Origin: Christensenella sp. UBA1750
GTDB lineage: Bacteria > Bacillota > Clostridia > Christensenellales > UBA1750
Length of the DNA stretch: 7,990 nt
Reading direction: 5' to 3'
NCBI GenBank assembly: GCA_002315655.1
Contig: DCHO01000006.1
Location: 257-8,246 of the forward strand
The first letter of the stretch is position 1. Each line of letters begins with the position of its first letter. This document shows positions 1-7,013 of this stretch, one piece after another. The notes beneath the pieces were generated by a model, which did not search any database, had not been told where the DNA came from, and saw only the letters and a program-made list of their open reading frames with translations. Made by a program: the position numbers and the translations under genes.

Positions 1-24
1 GAGGATAGATCATCGCCGGATTCC

Positions 25-57
25 AAAAGGCACTTGACAAATTGTCGAGTGTCTTTT
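25..57 (+). terminator. Intrinsic-terminator-like hairpin ending an upstream plus-strand gene
   Basis: Arms 25-40 and 42-57 are complementary over 16 positions, starting with AAAAGG and ending with CTTTT. Two positions (30 with 52, and 35 with 47) are G-U wobbles in plus-strand RNA but would be C-A mismatches in minus-strand RNA, so the hairpin fits plus-strand transcription better. The innermost pairs must open to leave a 3-5 base loop. An upstream gene would have to stop before base 25; the TAG at 6-8 is the only plus-strand stop there, so its last codons probably lie at bases 1-5. The T run is only four bases long, so termination may be incomplete. The hairpin overlaps the promoter of the next gene and could alternatively be an operator. 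Confidence 0.6.
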
Positions 58-62
58 ACTAT
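34..62 (+). promoter_or_regulatory. Sigma-A-type promoter of the propeller/amidase operon
   Basis: A perfect -35 box TTGACA (34-39) is followed by a 17-base spacer and a -10 box TACTAT (57-62). The predicted transcription start is near base 69, about 24 bases before the ATG. The -35 box lies inside the left arm of the hairpin at 25-57 and the first base of the -10 box is the last base of the right arm, so promoter and terminator share DNA. Confidence 0.65.
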
Positions 63-82
63 ACCTTCGTAAGTTTATATTT

Positions 83-88
83 GGAGGA
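83..88 (+). promoter_or_regulatory. Ribosome binding site deciding the start at 93
   Basis: GGAGGA lies four bases before ATG 93. An in-frame TTG at base 42 would extend the protein by 17 residues, but it lies inside the hairpin and promoter, upstream of the predicted transcription start, so it is not credible. Confidence 0.75.
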
Positions 89-92
89 CATT

Positions 93-998
93 ATGGAACA
101 AATTGCAATTTGCGACCAGATGCGAGCGGCAATCACGGTATTTGATAAGGATTATCCCGATTGGAACGACCACAAGGCGATCGTATGGAATTGGCAGCCT
201 ACGGAGACGCTTGGTTTTGCCTCACATCAGCAATTTGTCAATGTCTCGGATGTGAAGCTACGCCGCAGCGAATTTTACGGCGGATTGGTAATGCTGGTGA
301 CTTCCTCATTGGGATTTACCGCCATCGTGGAATATCCGTCGGGAAAAGCAATCTGGTATATTGACACCGATACCCAACCCAATCCTCATGCCGTGGAATT
401 GCTTCCCAACGGGAATCTGTGCGTCATCGCCAGCAACGGTGCGGAGCTGCGGATGTATGCCGCTTCAAAGGAAAATAACTGCACCGAGCATTGCTCTTTT
501 GCGATAGAGGAGGGTCACGGGGCGTTATGGGATCCGGAGAGAGAGCTTCTGTGGATTTTGGGCAAGGACTATATTTCCGCGATGTGCATAGACGGCACGG
601 CGGATAAACCCGCTTTTCATGAGCTTTCTGAATACCATACCCCCATCAACCACATTTATGGGCACGATTTACAACCGGTCTATGGCAATAAAAATCTTCT
701 GTGGGTGACAAACAATTCAGGAGCATTCCAATTCGACAAAACAAAGCTGTGTTTTATCGAGGATTATGAAGGCGCGGAGATAGTGATTCCCAAAGAAAAG
801 CCTTATGTGAAGGCAATCGGGAATTTTGAGGGAAGCGGGGACATCATCCGTCAGATTCCAAATGGCACCCAGCAGCCGTGGAACACGAATATCTGCGATA
901 TATTCAGGAAAACAGAGAAGGGATATATCCACGAAACCCGAAAATTCGACGCGGGTGCGTTCTACAAGGTGCGCGTGTGGGATGAGCGGTACAATTAA
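93..998 (+). CDS. DUF6528-like beta-propeller protein
   Basis: A 301-residue protein without a signal peptide or membrane segment, so probably cytoplasmic. What is seen: an N-terminal ICDQ motif (6-9) leading into a strand, then recurring beta blades with the spacing of NHL/PQQ-type propellers, for example PHAVELLPNGNLCVIASNG (98-116), HGALWDPERELLWILG (142-157), HDLQPV (191-196), LWVTNN (203-208) and a closing strand YKVRVW (291-296). This pattern and length recall the DUF6528 family, whose function is not established; the assignment is from memory of the motif pattern, not a search. No catalytic motif is apparent, so a ligand-binding or scaffold role is only a guess. The amidase gene follows after nine bases, with its ribosome binding site overlapping this stop codon, so the two are probably co-translated. 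The ATG at 93 is chosen for its GGAGGA site. Confidence 0.8.
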   Translation: MEQIAICDQMRAAITVFDKDYPDWNDHKAIVWNWQPTETLGFASHQQFVNVSDVKLRRSEFYGGLVMLVTSSLGFTAIVEYPSGKAIWYIDTDTQPNPHAVELLPNGNLCVIASNGAELRMYAASKENNCTEHCSFAIEEGHGALWDPERELLWILGKDYISAMCIDGTADKPAFHELSEYHTPINHIYGHDLQPVYGNKNLLWVTNNSGAFQFDKTKLCFIEDYEGAEIVIPKEKPYVKAIGNFEGSGDIIRQIPNGTQQPWNTNICDIFRKTEKGYIHETRKFDAGAFYKVRVWDERYN

Positions 999-1002
999 GG
1001 AG
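997..1002 (+). promoter_or_regulatory. Ribosome binding site overlapping the upstream stop codon
   Basis: AAGGAG begins within the TAA (996-998) of the propeller gene and lies five bases before ATG 1008. This arrangement favours translational coupling of the two genes. Confidence 0.75.
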
Positions 1003-1007
1003 AAAAT

Positions 1008-2348
1008 ATGGACATCCATGAATTGAGCATTGCGGAGCTGCGGCAGGAGATCGTTTCCGGAAGAACGACCGTGGAGTACGTTTGCCGCTATTTCCTTGAC
1101 CGGATTGAAATGTATGGAATGAAGGATAAGACCAACGCGGTTTACGCCCTATGCCCGGATGCCATGCGGGAGGCGCGGGAACTGGATGCGCATGGGGACA
1201 GAACCCTGCCGCTGTTCGGGATTCCCTATCTCATCAAGGACAACACGGACATAAGCGGCATGGTCACGACGGCGGGCAGCCTCGCATTGACGGACAACTT
1301 AGCAGAGAAAGACGCCGATGTGGTGGCTAAACTGCGTGCGGCGGGAGCAATCTGCCTTGGGAAGACGAATTTGAGCGAGCTGGCGAACTTTCTGACATGG
1401 GAAAGTATGCCAAACGGCTATTCCTCTGCTGGGGGACAGGTGAAAAACGCTTACGATGAGACGAAAGACCCTTCCGGCTCTTCCTCCGGGTCGGCGGTGG
1501 CGGCCTCCTTGGGACTTGCCCCATTTACCTTGGGCACAGACACCAGCTATTCCGTGGTGGGCTGCGCCACGATGAATGGAATTGTGGGCTTCCGTCCCGC
1601 AAAAGAGAATATTTCCATAGGCGGCGTGGTGCCCATCACAAAATATGCTGACACTGTGGGAATTTTCGCCCGCAAAATGGAGGATGTGGAAGCGGTTTTT
1701 CAGGTGATCGCGGAAAAAGCGCCTGATAGAATCGAACAGAAGCAATGGAAGCTGGCTGTCAATTTAAGTCGGAAGAATGTCGTTTCCATGGCGCAGAGAA
1801 AGCAGTATGCGGCGTTGCTTGAACAGTTGCAAGCGCAGGGAACGGAAGTGTTCCCCATCCGCCAGCGTAACGACAAATCGCTGCTCAGGCTTATGCAGCG
1901 GGACTTCTGCGCGTCTATGGAAGAATACCTGTCCACCCATAACAGTCGCATGAAGAGCCTGCATGACATGGTAAAGGTCTATCACGAAAACCCGGAAACC
2001 ATGATGAAGTACGGCGCGAGCATTATCGAAGGCGCCTGCGAAATGGACAAATCCCCCGAAAATGCGGCAGAGGTGGACAAGCTGCTGAAACGGCAGAAAT
2101 CCGTGCGGAAGCGGTTCGTGGAGCAGATCAAGGACTTTGACGCAGTGCTGCTCTATGCGCCCAACATGAATTTGCACTATGCCGGGGTGCCGTCCATTTC
2201 GGTGCCTTTCCTCTTTGAAAGAGACGGGATGCCGCGCTCGGGTGTCCTCTACGGCGCGGACGAAGGGCGCTTATTAGCCTTTGCGCGGTATTTGCAGAGC
2301 ATCGTGGGGCTGATGCCGTACCCGGGCATGACAAAAGAACAAGATTAG
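1008..2348 (+). CDS. Amidase-signature family hydrolase, divergent active-site loop
   Basis: A 446-residue member of the amidase signature family, whose known members hydrolyse amide bonds with a Ser-cisSer-Lys triad. The triad can be placed: Lys77 in LIKDN, cis-Ser158 in SGSSSGS (156-162), and nucleophile Ser182 in GTDTSYS (176-182), exactly 24 residues after the cis-Ser as in fatty acid amide hydrolase. The core strand GIVGFRPA (191-198) and a C-terminal GVPSISVPF segment also match the fold. The usual GTDTGGSIR loop is changed: the two glycines before the nucleophile are Ser-Tyr, the usual Arg after it is Val184, and the following Pro is Cys186. The protein lacks a signal peptide and is slightly short for the family (commonly about 450-500). 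It is therefore probably a catalytically competent but unusual amidase of unknown substrate; GatA is unlikely because no gatB or gatC is adjacent and the loop differs. Confidence 0.88.
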   Translation: MDIHELSIAELRQEIVSGRTTVEYVCRYFLDRIEMYGMKDKTNAVYALCPDAMREARELDAHGDRTLPLFGIPYLIKDNTDISGMVTTAGSLALTDNLAEKDADVVAKLRAAGAICLGKTNLSELANFLTWESMPNGYSSAGGQVKNAYDETKDPSGSSSGSAVAASLGLAPFTLGTDTSYSVVGCATMNGIVGFRPAKENISIGGVVPITKYADTVGIFARKMEDVEAVFQVIAEKAPDRIEQKQWKLAVNLSRKNVVSMAQRKQYAALLEQLQAQGTEVFPIRQRNDKSLLRLMQRDFCASMEEYLSTHNSRMKSLHDMVKVYHENPETMMKYGASIIEGACEMDKSPENAAEVDKLLKRQKSVRKRFVEQIKDFDAVLLYAPNMNLHYAGVPSISVPFLFERDGMPRSGVLYGADEGRLLAFARYLQSIVGLMPYPGMTKEQD

Positions 2349-2373
2349 AACATGGAACTTTTTTGAAAGCAAC

Positions 2374-2402
2374 TTGCACAAATGCGGAGATTATAGTAAA
2401 AT
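2374..2402 (+). promoter_or_regulatory. Predicted promoter of the diguanylate cyclase gene
   Basis: TTGCAC (2374-2379), a 17-base spacer and TAAAAT (2397-2402) form a good sigma-A promoter in the 99-base gap after the amidase. Transcription would start near 2409, about 40 bases before the ATG at 2448. A weak ribosome binding site AAAGGGA (2431-2437) lies ten bases before that ATG. No convincing terminator hairpin was found between the amidase stop and this promoter, so some read-through from the upstream operon is possible. Confidence 0.6.
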
Positions 2403-2447
2403 ATAGAAAAATACTTCCGACTCTGACACTAAAGGGAAGCGCAATTC

Positions 2448-3575
2448 ATGAGAGAAACCATTCTGACGTACATTTTCTGTGTGCTGATCCTATGCACGCT
2501 GCTGCTGAGTATTCTTTTGCAGAAGGGCACAAAGGATAAGCCGGCCAAGCGGTATATGCTGCTGATTTTAAGCGGGCTTGCCTACATCATTTTCAATATG
2601 GTCAGCGAGTTTGCGGAGGGGCGCATTGCCTTGACCCCGCTTAACTTTGCGTGCAATCTGCTTTCCTTTTTGGCAGTCGATGTGATGGTCATTTCCTTTT
2701 CCAGATACTTAACCGCGCTTTTGGAGGATGCCAGCGGCAAGCCGGAAGCGAAGCTCACGCCGCCGGTGGTATTCAGCATTCTTCGCATGATTGTGATTTT
2801 GGTGCTCGCCGCCATGGGCAAGCTGTTTACCATTGAAAACGGCTGCTATGTGGAGCAGAACCTTTCCTTCATCCCCTATATTCTGTCCAGTGTCATCATG
2901 CTGATGCTGCTGGCTGTGGCCATCCACAACCGGTCGTGCTTCTCCACCCGCCAGCTCACAGTCATCATCATTTATCTGCTGCTCCCCGTGCCGCCGATCA
3001 TTGTGGAGCTGTTTACCGAAATGTATTCCATCACCGGCGTTTCGCTGACGCTCTCCATCCTGCTTATCTATGTGCTGCTGCAAGCCTCCGCCATGGAAAA
3101 GGCGAGGATGCGGGAGGCCATTTTGGAGGAAATTTCTTCCACCGACCTGCTCACCAATCTGGGCAACCGCCGCTCCTACTACAACCGTGCGGCCTCGCTT
3201 TCCCCGGAGCAGAACATCGGCATTGTCTTCTGCGACATGAACACGCTGAAATACACCAACGACCATTTCGGTCACGATGCGGGAGATCAGCTCATCAAAA
3301 ATTATGCCGCGCTCATGGTCACGCATTTCCGCAAGGACGATGTGTTCCGCATCAGCGGGGACGAGTTCGTGGCCATTGTGCCGGACATTCCCGAAGCGGA
3401 ATTCCGAAACAGAGCCAAAGCCTTTCAGAGCGTGCTGGAAAAGAACAACTGGATCGCCTCCATGGGTTCGGCCTACGGCACCGGCTGCTGCTTTGACCGC
3501 CTCATTTCCGACGCCGAGCACGAAATGTACCTCGACAAAAAAGCGCGGCATTTGGGCAGAACGGACGAAAAATAG
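2448..3575 (+). CDS. Membrane-bound diguanylate cyclase (GGDEF domain)
   Basis: A 375-residue protein predicted to make the second messenger cyclic di-GMP from two GTP at the membrane. Residues 1-212 hold about seven hydrophobic segments (near 4-24, 35-53, 66-87, 107-124, 141-160, 170-187, 196-212). Positive loops at 25-36 and 161-169 fit an outside N terminus and a cytoplasmic C terminus. A short charged linker (217-228) leads to a complete GGDEF domain: TDLLTNLGNRR (232-242), metal-binding Asp263 in FCDMN, guanine-binding Asn271 and Asp280 in NDHFGHDAGD, the signature SGDEF (303-307), and the C-terminal DAEHEMYLDKKA motif. The first Gly of GGDEF is Ser, a variant that can retain activity. 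The inhibitory RxxD site is not intact: the aligned residues are Phe294-Arg-Lys-Asp297. No EAL domain is present. The membrane half is a sensor of unknown input. The gene has its own promoter and ends at a bidirectional terminator. Confidence 0.92.
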   Translation: MRETILTYIFCVLILCTLLLSILLQKGTKDKPAKRYMLLILSGLAYIIFNMVSEFAEGRIALTPLNFACNLLSFLAVDVMVISFSRYLTALLEDASGKPEAKLTPPVVFSILRMIVILVLAAMGKLFTIENGCYVEQNLSFIPYILSSVIMLMLLAVAIHNRSCFSTRQLTVIIIYLLLPVPPIIVELFTEMYSITGVSLTLSILLIYVLLQASAMEKARMREAILEEISSTDLLTNLGNRRSYYNRAASLSPEQNIGIVFCDMNTLKYTNDHFGHDAGDQLIKNYAALMVTHFRKDDVFRISGDEFVAIVPDIPEAEFRNRAKAFQSVLEKNNWIASMGSAYGTGCCFDRLISDAEHEMYLDKKARHLGRTDEK

Positions 3576-3589
3576 AAAAAGACAATTAG

Positions 3590-3630
3590 AAAAGGCATGA
3601 TTCGCGAATTGGTCGTAAATCATGCCTTTT
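3590..3630. terminator. Bidirectional intrinsic terminator between converging genes
   Basis: Arms 3590-3602 (AAAAGGCATGATT) and 3618-3630 are perfectly complementary over 13 bp around a 15-base loop. Each strand reads a run of T at the end of its 3' arm, and the minus-strand side continues into another T-rich stretch at 3576-3580. It lies 14 bases after the stop of the cyclase gene and 6 bases past the stop of clpB, so it can end both transcripts. Confidence 0.9.
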
Positions 3631-3636
3631 GTGTGT

Positions 3637-6234
3637 TTATCTGACGCTTGCACAAAGATGGTTGCCGTCGTAGTCAATGAGAATGGTGTCGCCGTGATGC
3701 AGGTCAGACCCTATGATCTTTCGGGCGATCAGCGTTTCCACCTTGGATTGTAGGTAGCGCTTTAAGGGCCGTGCGCCGTACACCGGGTCAAAGCCCGCGT
3801 CAATGACGTGCTCGACGGCGGCGTCGGTGAGCTCCACCGAGAGCTGCTGATCCTTGAGCCTGCGCTGCAAATCCACAAGCAGGAGTTTGACGATTGCGCC
3901 GATCTCGTTCTTTTGCAGGGGTTTGTAGAAGACCGTTTCGTCAATGCGGTTTAGGAACTCGGGACGGAAGGACTGTTTGAGCAGCGCTTCCACCTGCGAA
4001 CGGGCTTCCTCGGTGATCTCGCCGTCCCGGATACCCTCCAAGATGTACTGGGAGCCTAAGTTGGAGGTCAGAATGATGATGGTGTTCTTGAAATCCACTG
4101 TGCGCCCCTGACTGTCCGTGATGCGCCCGTCGTCCAGCACTTGCAAAAGGATGTTGAACACATCGGGGTGCGCCTTCTCAATCTCGTCAAAGAGCACTAC
4201 GGAATAGGGCTTTTTGCGGACGGCTTCGGTTAATTGCCCGCCTTCCTCATAACCCACATAACCCGGAGGCGCACCGATTAAGCGCGAGACGGAGTATTTC
4301 TCCATGTATTCGGTCATGTCGATGCGCACAATGTTCTTTTCATCGTCAAAGAGCACCTGCGCCAGCGCCTTGGCCAGCTCGGTTTTGCCAACGCCCGTGG
4401 GACCTAAGAACAGGAAGGAGCCGATGGGGCGGTTGGGGTCCTGAATCCCTGCCCGGGAGCGCAGAATGGCCTCGGCGACCTTCTGCACCGCCTCGTTCTG
4501 CCCGATCACACGCTGATGGAGAATGTCCTCCATGTGCAGCAGTTTGTCGCGCTCGGTCTCCATGAGCTTGGAAACCGGGATGCCCGTCCAGCGGGAGACG
4601 ATGCGGGAGATTTCTTCCTCCGTCACCTTATCGCGCAGCAGCGTGCGCTTGCCTTCCTCCGCCAGCTTTTCCTCGGCTTCCAGCTCGGCTTTCGCCTTGG
4701 GCAGGGAGCCGTATTCGATCTCGGCGGCAGTTGTGTAGTTGTATTCGCGCTTCGCCTTTTCCAGTTCGGCGTTCAGGGTCTCAATCTGCTCGCGGAGCTT
4801 CTGTACTTTGCCGATGGCGTTCTTTTCGTTCTCCCACTTGGCCGCCATTTCGTCATAGCGGGTCTGCCGCTCGGCAATCTCCTTCTGAATGTCGGCAAGA
4901 TGCTCCTGCGACAATGTGTCGGTCTCTTTTTTGAGGGACTGTTCCTCGATTTTCAGCCGCGTAATGTCGCGGTTCACCTCGTCCATCTCCATGGGCATGG
5001 AGTCCATCTCGCTTCGGATCATGGCGCAGGCCTCGTCCACCAAGTCGATGGCCTTGTCCGGCAGGAAACGGTCGGTAATGTAGCGGTTGGAGAGGGTCGC
5101 GGCGGCGATCAGTGCGCCGTCCTGAATCTTGACCCCGTGGAAGACCTCATAGCGTTCTTTCAGGCCGCGGAGAATGGAAATGGTGTCCTCCACGTTGGGC
5201 TCATCCACCATGACGGGCTGGAAGCGGCGTTCCAGTGCCGCGTCCTTCTCGATGTATTTGGCGTATTCCGAAAGCGTGGTCGCGCCGATGCAGTGCAGCT
5301 CGCCCCGCGCCAGCATGGGCTTTAACAGGTTGCCCGCGTCCATGCTGCCCTCGGTCTTGCCCGCGCCCACGATGGTGTGCAGCTCGTCAATGAACAGGAT
5401 GATCTGCCCTTCCGACTTTTTGACCTCCTGCAGCACGGCTTTCAACCGTTCCTCAAACTCGCCGCGGAACTTCGCGCCGGCGATCAGTGCGCCCATGTCC
5501 AGGGAGAACAGCTTTCTGTCCTTCAAGGTGGAGGGCACGTCGCCGCGCACAATGCGCTGGGCAAGCCCTTCCGCGATGGCGGTCTTGCCCACGCCGGGCT
5601 CGCCGATTAAGCAGGGGTTGTTTTTGGTCTTGCGGGAGAGGATGCGGATCACGTTGCGGATCTCCTCGTCGCGCCCGATGACGGGATCGAGCTTGTGGGC
5701 TTTCGCCAGCGCAACCAAGTCCTGCCCGTACTTGGTCAGCGCGTCGTAGGTGTCCTCGGGAGAATCGGTGGTCACCTTCGTGTTGCCGCGCACCTCTTTG
5801 AGCGCGGAGAGGAAGGCGTTCTTTTCCACGGAGAAGGCGGAAAACAGGTTTTTGACGGCGCGATTCGGCGCGGTGAGCAGGGCAAGGAACAGGTGCTCCA
5901 CGGAGATGAACTCATCCCCCATGGATTTCATCTGCTTTTCGGCCTCATTTAAGGCTTTGTCGGTGTCCGGGGAAATGTAAACCCTGTCGGGTTCGCGGCC
6001 GGAGCCTGTGACCTTGGGCAGTCTGCCGACGGCGGATAATGCGGCGTTCTTCATGGCGGCGGGGTCTTTGCCCATTTTCGTCATCAGCTCGGAAATCAGC
6101 CCGCCCTCCTGCGACAGCAGCGCGGCAAGCAGGTGTTCCTGCTCAATTTGTTGATTGCCGTATTCGATGGTCAGCGCCTGCGCGTCCTGAACGGCCTCCC
6201 GGGATTTCTGTGTCAGTTTGTTGATGTCAAGCAT
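3637..6234 (-). CDS. clpB: ATP-dependent protein disaggregase ClpB
   Basis: An 865-residue, full-length ClpB (family usually about 850-870), a cytoplasmic hexameric AAA+ machine that pulls apart protein aggregates after heat stress together with the DnaK system. Domains in order: the N domain with two Clp_N repeats (about 1-148); AAA-1 with Walker A GEPGVGKT (211-218), Walker B ILFIDE (279-284), pore loop AKFRGEFE (254-261) and arginine fingers R336/R337; the coiled-coil middle domain (about 400-530), whose presence separates ClpB from ClpA and ClpX; AAA-2 with Walker A GPTGVGKT (611-618), pore loop GYVG (658-661) and Walker B VVLFDE (679-684); and the C-terminal oligomerisation region. No ClpP-binding IGF/IGL loop was noticed, as expected for ClpB. 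The first pore loop has Phe256 where E. coli has Tyr, a conservative change. ATG 6232-6234 is preceded by AGAAAGGAG, seven bases upstream. It lies 55 bases downstream of a ribbon-helix-helix gene and is probably transcribed with it. Confidence 0.98.
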   Translation of the reverse strand: MLDINKLTQKSREAVQDAQALTIEYGNQQIEQEHLLAALLSQEGGLISELMTKMGKDPAAMKNAALSAVGRLPKVTGSGREPDRVYISPDTDKALNEAEKQMKSMGDEFISVEHLFLALLTAPNRAVKNLFSAFSVEKNAFLSALKEVRGNTKVTTDSPEDTYDALTKYGQDLVALAKAHKLDPVIGRDEEIRNVIRILSRKTKNNPCLIGEPGVGKTAIAEGLAQRIVRGDVPSTLKDRKLFSLDMGALIAGAKFRGEFEERLKAVLQEVKKSEGQIILFIDELHTIVGAGKTEGSMDAGNLLKPMLARGELHCIGATTLSEYAKYIEKDAALERRFQPVMVDEPNVEDTISILRGLKERYEVFHGVKIQDGALIAAATLSNRYITDRFLPDKAIDLVDEACAMIRSEMDSMPMEMDEVNRDITRLKIEEQSLKKETDTLSQEHLADIQKEIAERQTRYDEMAAKWENEKNAIGKVQKLREQIETLNAELEKAKREYNYTTAAEIEYGSLPKAKAELEAEEKLAEEGKRTLLRDKVTEEEISRIVSRWTGIPVSKLMETERDKLLHMEDILHQRVIGQNEAVQKVAEAILRSRAGIQDPNRPIGSFLFLGPTGVGKTELAKALAQVLFDDEKNIVRIDMTEYMEKYSVSRLIGAPPGYVGYEEGGQLTEAVRKKPYSVVLFDEIEKAHPDVFNILLQVLDDGRITDSQGRTVDFKNTIIILTSNLGSQYILEGIRDGEITEEARSQVEALLKQSFRPEFLNRIDETVFYKPLQKNEIGAIVKLLLVDLQRRLKDQQLSVELTDAAVEHVIDAGFDPVYGARPLKRYLQSKVETLIARKIIGSDLHHGDTILIDYDGNHLCASVR

Positions 6235-6241
6235 AGAAGTT

Positions 6242-6250
6242 CTCCTTTCT
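6242..6250 (-). promoter_or_regulatory. Ribosome binding site of clpB
   Basis: On the minus strand AGAAAGGAG ends seven bases before the clpB ATG. It is almost identical to the site in front of the upstream ribbon-helix-helix gene (6961-6970), suggesting strong translation of both. Confidence 0.8.
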
Positions 6251-6268
6251 CCCGCACAAAAGTGTGGG
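6251..6268. other. Small inverted repeat in the clpB leader
   Basis: CCCGCAC (6251-6257) and GTGTGGG (6262-6268) can pair around a four-base loop. In plus-strand RNA the one imperfect pair is a G-U wobble, but in the clpB-sense RNA it is an A-C mismatch, so the hairpin is weaker there. It sits just upstream of the clpB ribosome binding site and is not followed by a T run in the sense direction, so it is not a normal terminator. It could be a weak translational element, a protein-binding dyad, or chance. Confidence 0.3.
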
Positions 6269-6289
6269 GGATAGCGAAAAAATGTTGGT

Positions 6290-6952
6290 TTATAACAATA
6301 TCTTGGTGTTGGCTAAGTAATTTCTGTAAATGGCTTCCATCTGCGGCAGGGCTTCTGCCTCATCGCCGGAGGAGGCAAAATAGGATTTCAGCGCGGCATC
6401 GAACATTCGGATGAAGTCGCTCATGCCGTCCGCAATCTGCTGGTCGGTGCAGTTCGTGTTTTCCGCCAGCAGGAATTTGCGCACCAGCCGCCCCATTTCC
6501 ACGGCGTACTGCGCTTCCGGCAGATTCAGCTGATTGCGGTAATGCGCTTCCAGCCCCGCCCAAAGCTCGAAAAACCGTGTCAGCATTTCGATAAGCGGCT
6601 GGCTCTGCGTGCGGAAGGAGACCCTAAGCTCCCCCACGGCGTTGTCGCGGGTTCGGTAAAGCTCCACGGAATACCTTATCGTGGGCTTATATTTGTAGCG
6701 CAGGGCGGAGCGGATGGTCATCATCGCGTCCGAGGGCTGCGGCTGAATCTGGAAGGATTCCACCCCCGCCATGAGCCTTTCCATTTCCTCAAAAATGGCG
6801 TGCATCCGCATTTCCGGCGTGGTGAAGCGCACATATTCCGCGAGTATCTGGTTAATGAGGTTGGAGCGCGAGGTGCCCATCTCGTAGGCTAATTTGTCCA
6901 CCTCCGAAACAACGTGATCCATCAGCACCAGCGAATAAACGCTCTTTTTCAT
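6290..6952 (-). CDS. Ribbon-helix-helix protein, candidate regulator upstream of clpB
   Basis: A 220-residue protein. Residues 3-43 fit a ribbon-helix-helix (CopG/Arc-type) DNA-binding fold: a strand KSVYSLVLM (3-11), a helix DHVVSEVDKLAYEMG (12-26), a turn containing TSRSN (27-31), and a second helix NLINQILAEYVR (31-42). Such proteins bind DNA as dimers through the strand. The remaining 175 or so residues are not recognised: they contain a probable beta segment (about 80-115, YKYKPTIRYSVELYR then VGELRVSFRT) and a helical C-terminal half. Most ribbon-helix-helix repressors are only 45-100 residues, so this is a long, two-domain form. It lies 55 bases upstream of clpB on the same strand behind a near-perfect promoter, with no terminator between, so an operon is likely. 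Regulation of itself or of clpB is inference. The ATG at 6950-6952 follows AGAAAGGAGG at eight bases. Confidence 0.85.
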   Translation of the reverse strand: MKKSVYSLVLMDHVVSEVDKLAYEMGTSRSNLINQILAEYVRFTTPEMRMHAIFEEMERLMAGVESFQIQPQPSDAMMTIRSALRYKYKPTIRYSVELYRTRDNAVGELRVSFRTQSQPLIEMLTRFFELWAGLEAHYRNQLNLPEAQYAVEMGRLVRKFLLAENTNCTDQQIADGMSDFIRMFDAALKSYFASSGDEAEALPQMEAIYRNYLANTKILL

Positions 6953-6960
6953 TGCGCCCG

Positions 6961-6970
6961 CCTCCTTTCT
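6961..6970 (-). promoter_or_regulatory. Ribosome binding site of the ribbon-helix-helix gene
   Basis: The minus strand reads AGAAAGGAGG, fully complementary to the 16S anti-Shine-Dalgarno core, eight bases before the ATG. It fixes the start at 6952. Confidence 0.85.
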
Positions 6971-6984
6971 GTTTTCTTGGCATC

Positions 6985-7013
6985 ATTGTAGCACGGGTGA
7001 AATAACTTGTCAA
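6985..7013 (-). promoter_or_regulatory. Near-consensus promoter of the ribbon-helix-helix/clpB unit
   Basis: On the minus strand TTGACA (7008-7013) is followed by exactly 17 bases and TACAAT (6985-6990). Transcription would start near 6978, about 26 bases before the ATG. This is the strongest promoter in the window. Neither a CIRCE element (TTAGCACTC-N9-GAGTGCTAA) nor a tandem CtsR heptad was found around it, so known Firmicutes heat-shock repressor sites are not evident. Confidence 0.8.

Noticed and set aside
42..92. TTG start giving a 17-residue N-terminal extension of the propeller protein
   Set aside because: It lies inside the hairpin and upstream of the predicted transcription start, while ATG 93 has its own GGAGGA.
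993..1007. A 15-base sequence AATTAAGGAGAAAAT also present at 7113-7127
   Set aside because: Both copies are ribosome binding sites before start codons. A shared Shine-Dalgarno context is the simplest explanation and not evidence of a mobile repeat.
2349..2373. Possible terminator after the amidase, with a T run at 2359-2364
   Set aside because: No GC-rich inverted repeat precedes the T run, so it does not support a terminator.
2709..3677. Long open frame of 322 codons antisense to the cyclase gene
   Set aside because: It is a codon-bias shadow: composition is rich in His, Gly and Gln, it runs through the terminator hairpin into the clpB end, and the plus strand encodes a clear GGDEF protein.
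4516..5749. Open frames of 269 and 191 codons antisense to clpB
   Set aside because: The minus-strand frame is a full-length conserved ClpB. The antisense frames lack motifs and have the composition expected from the GC-rich third positions of clpB.
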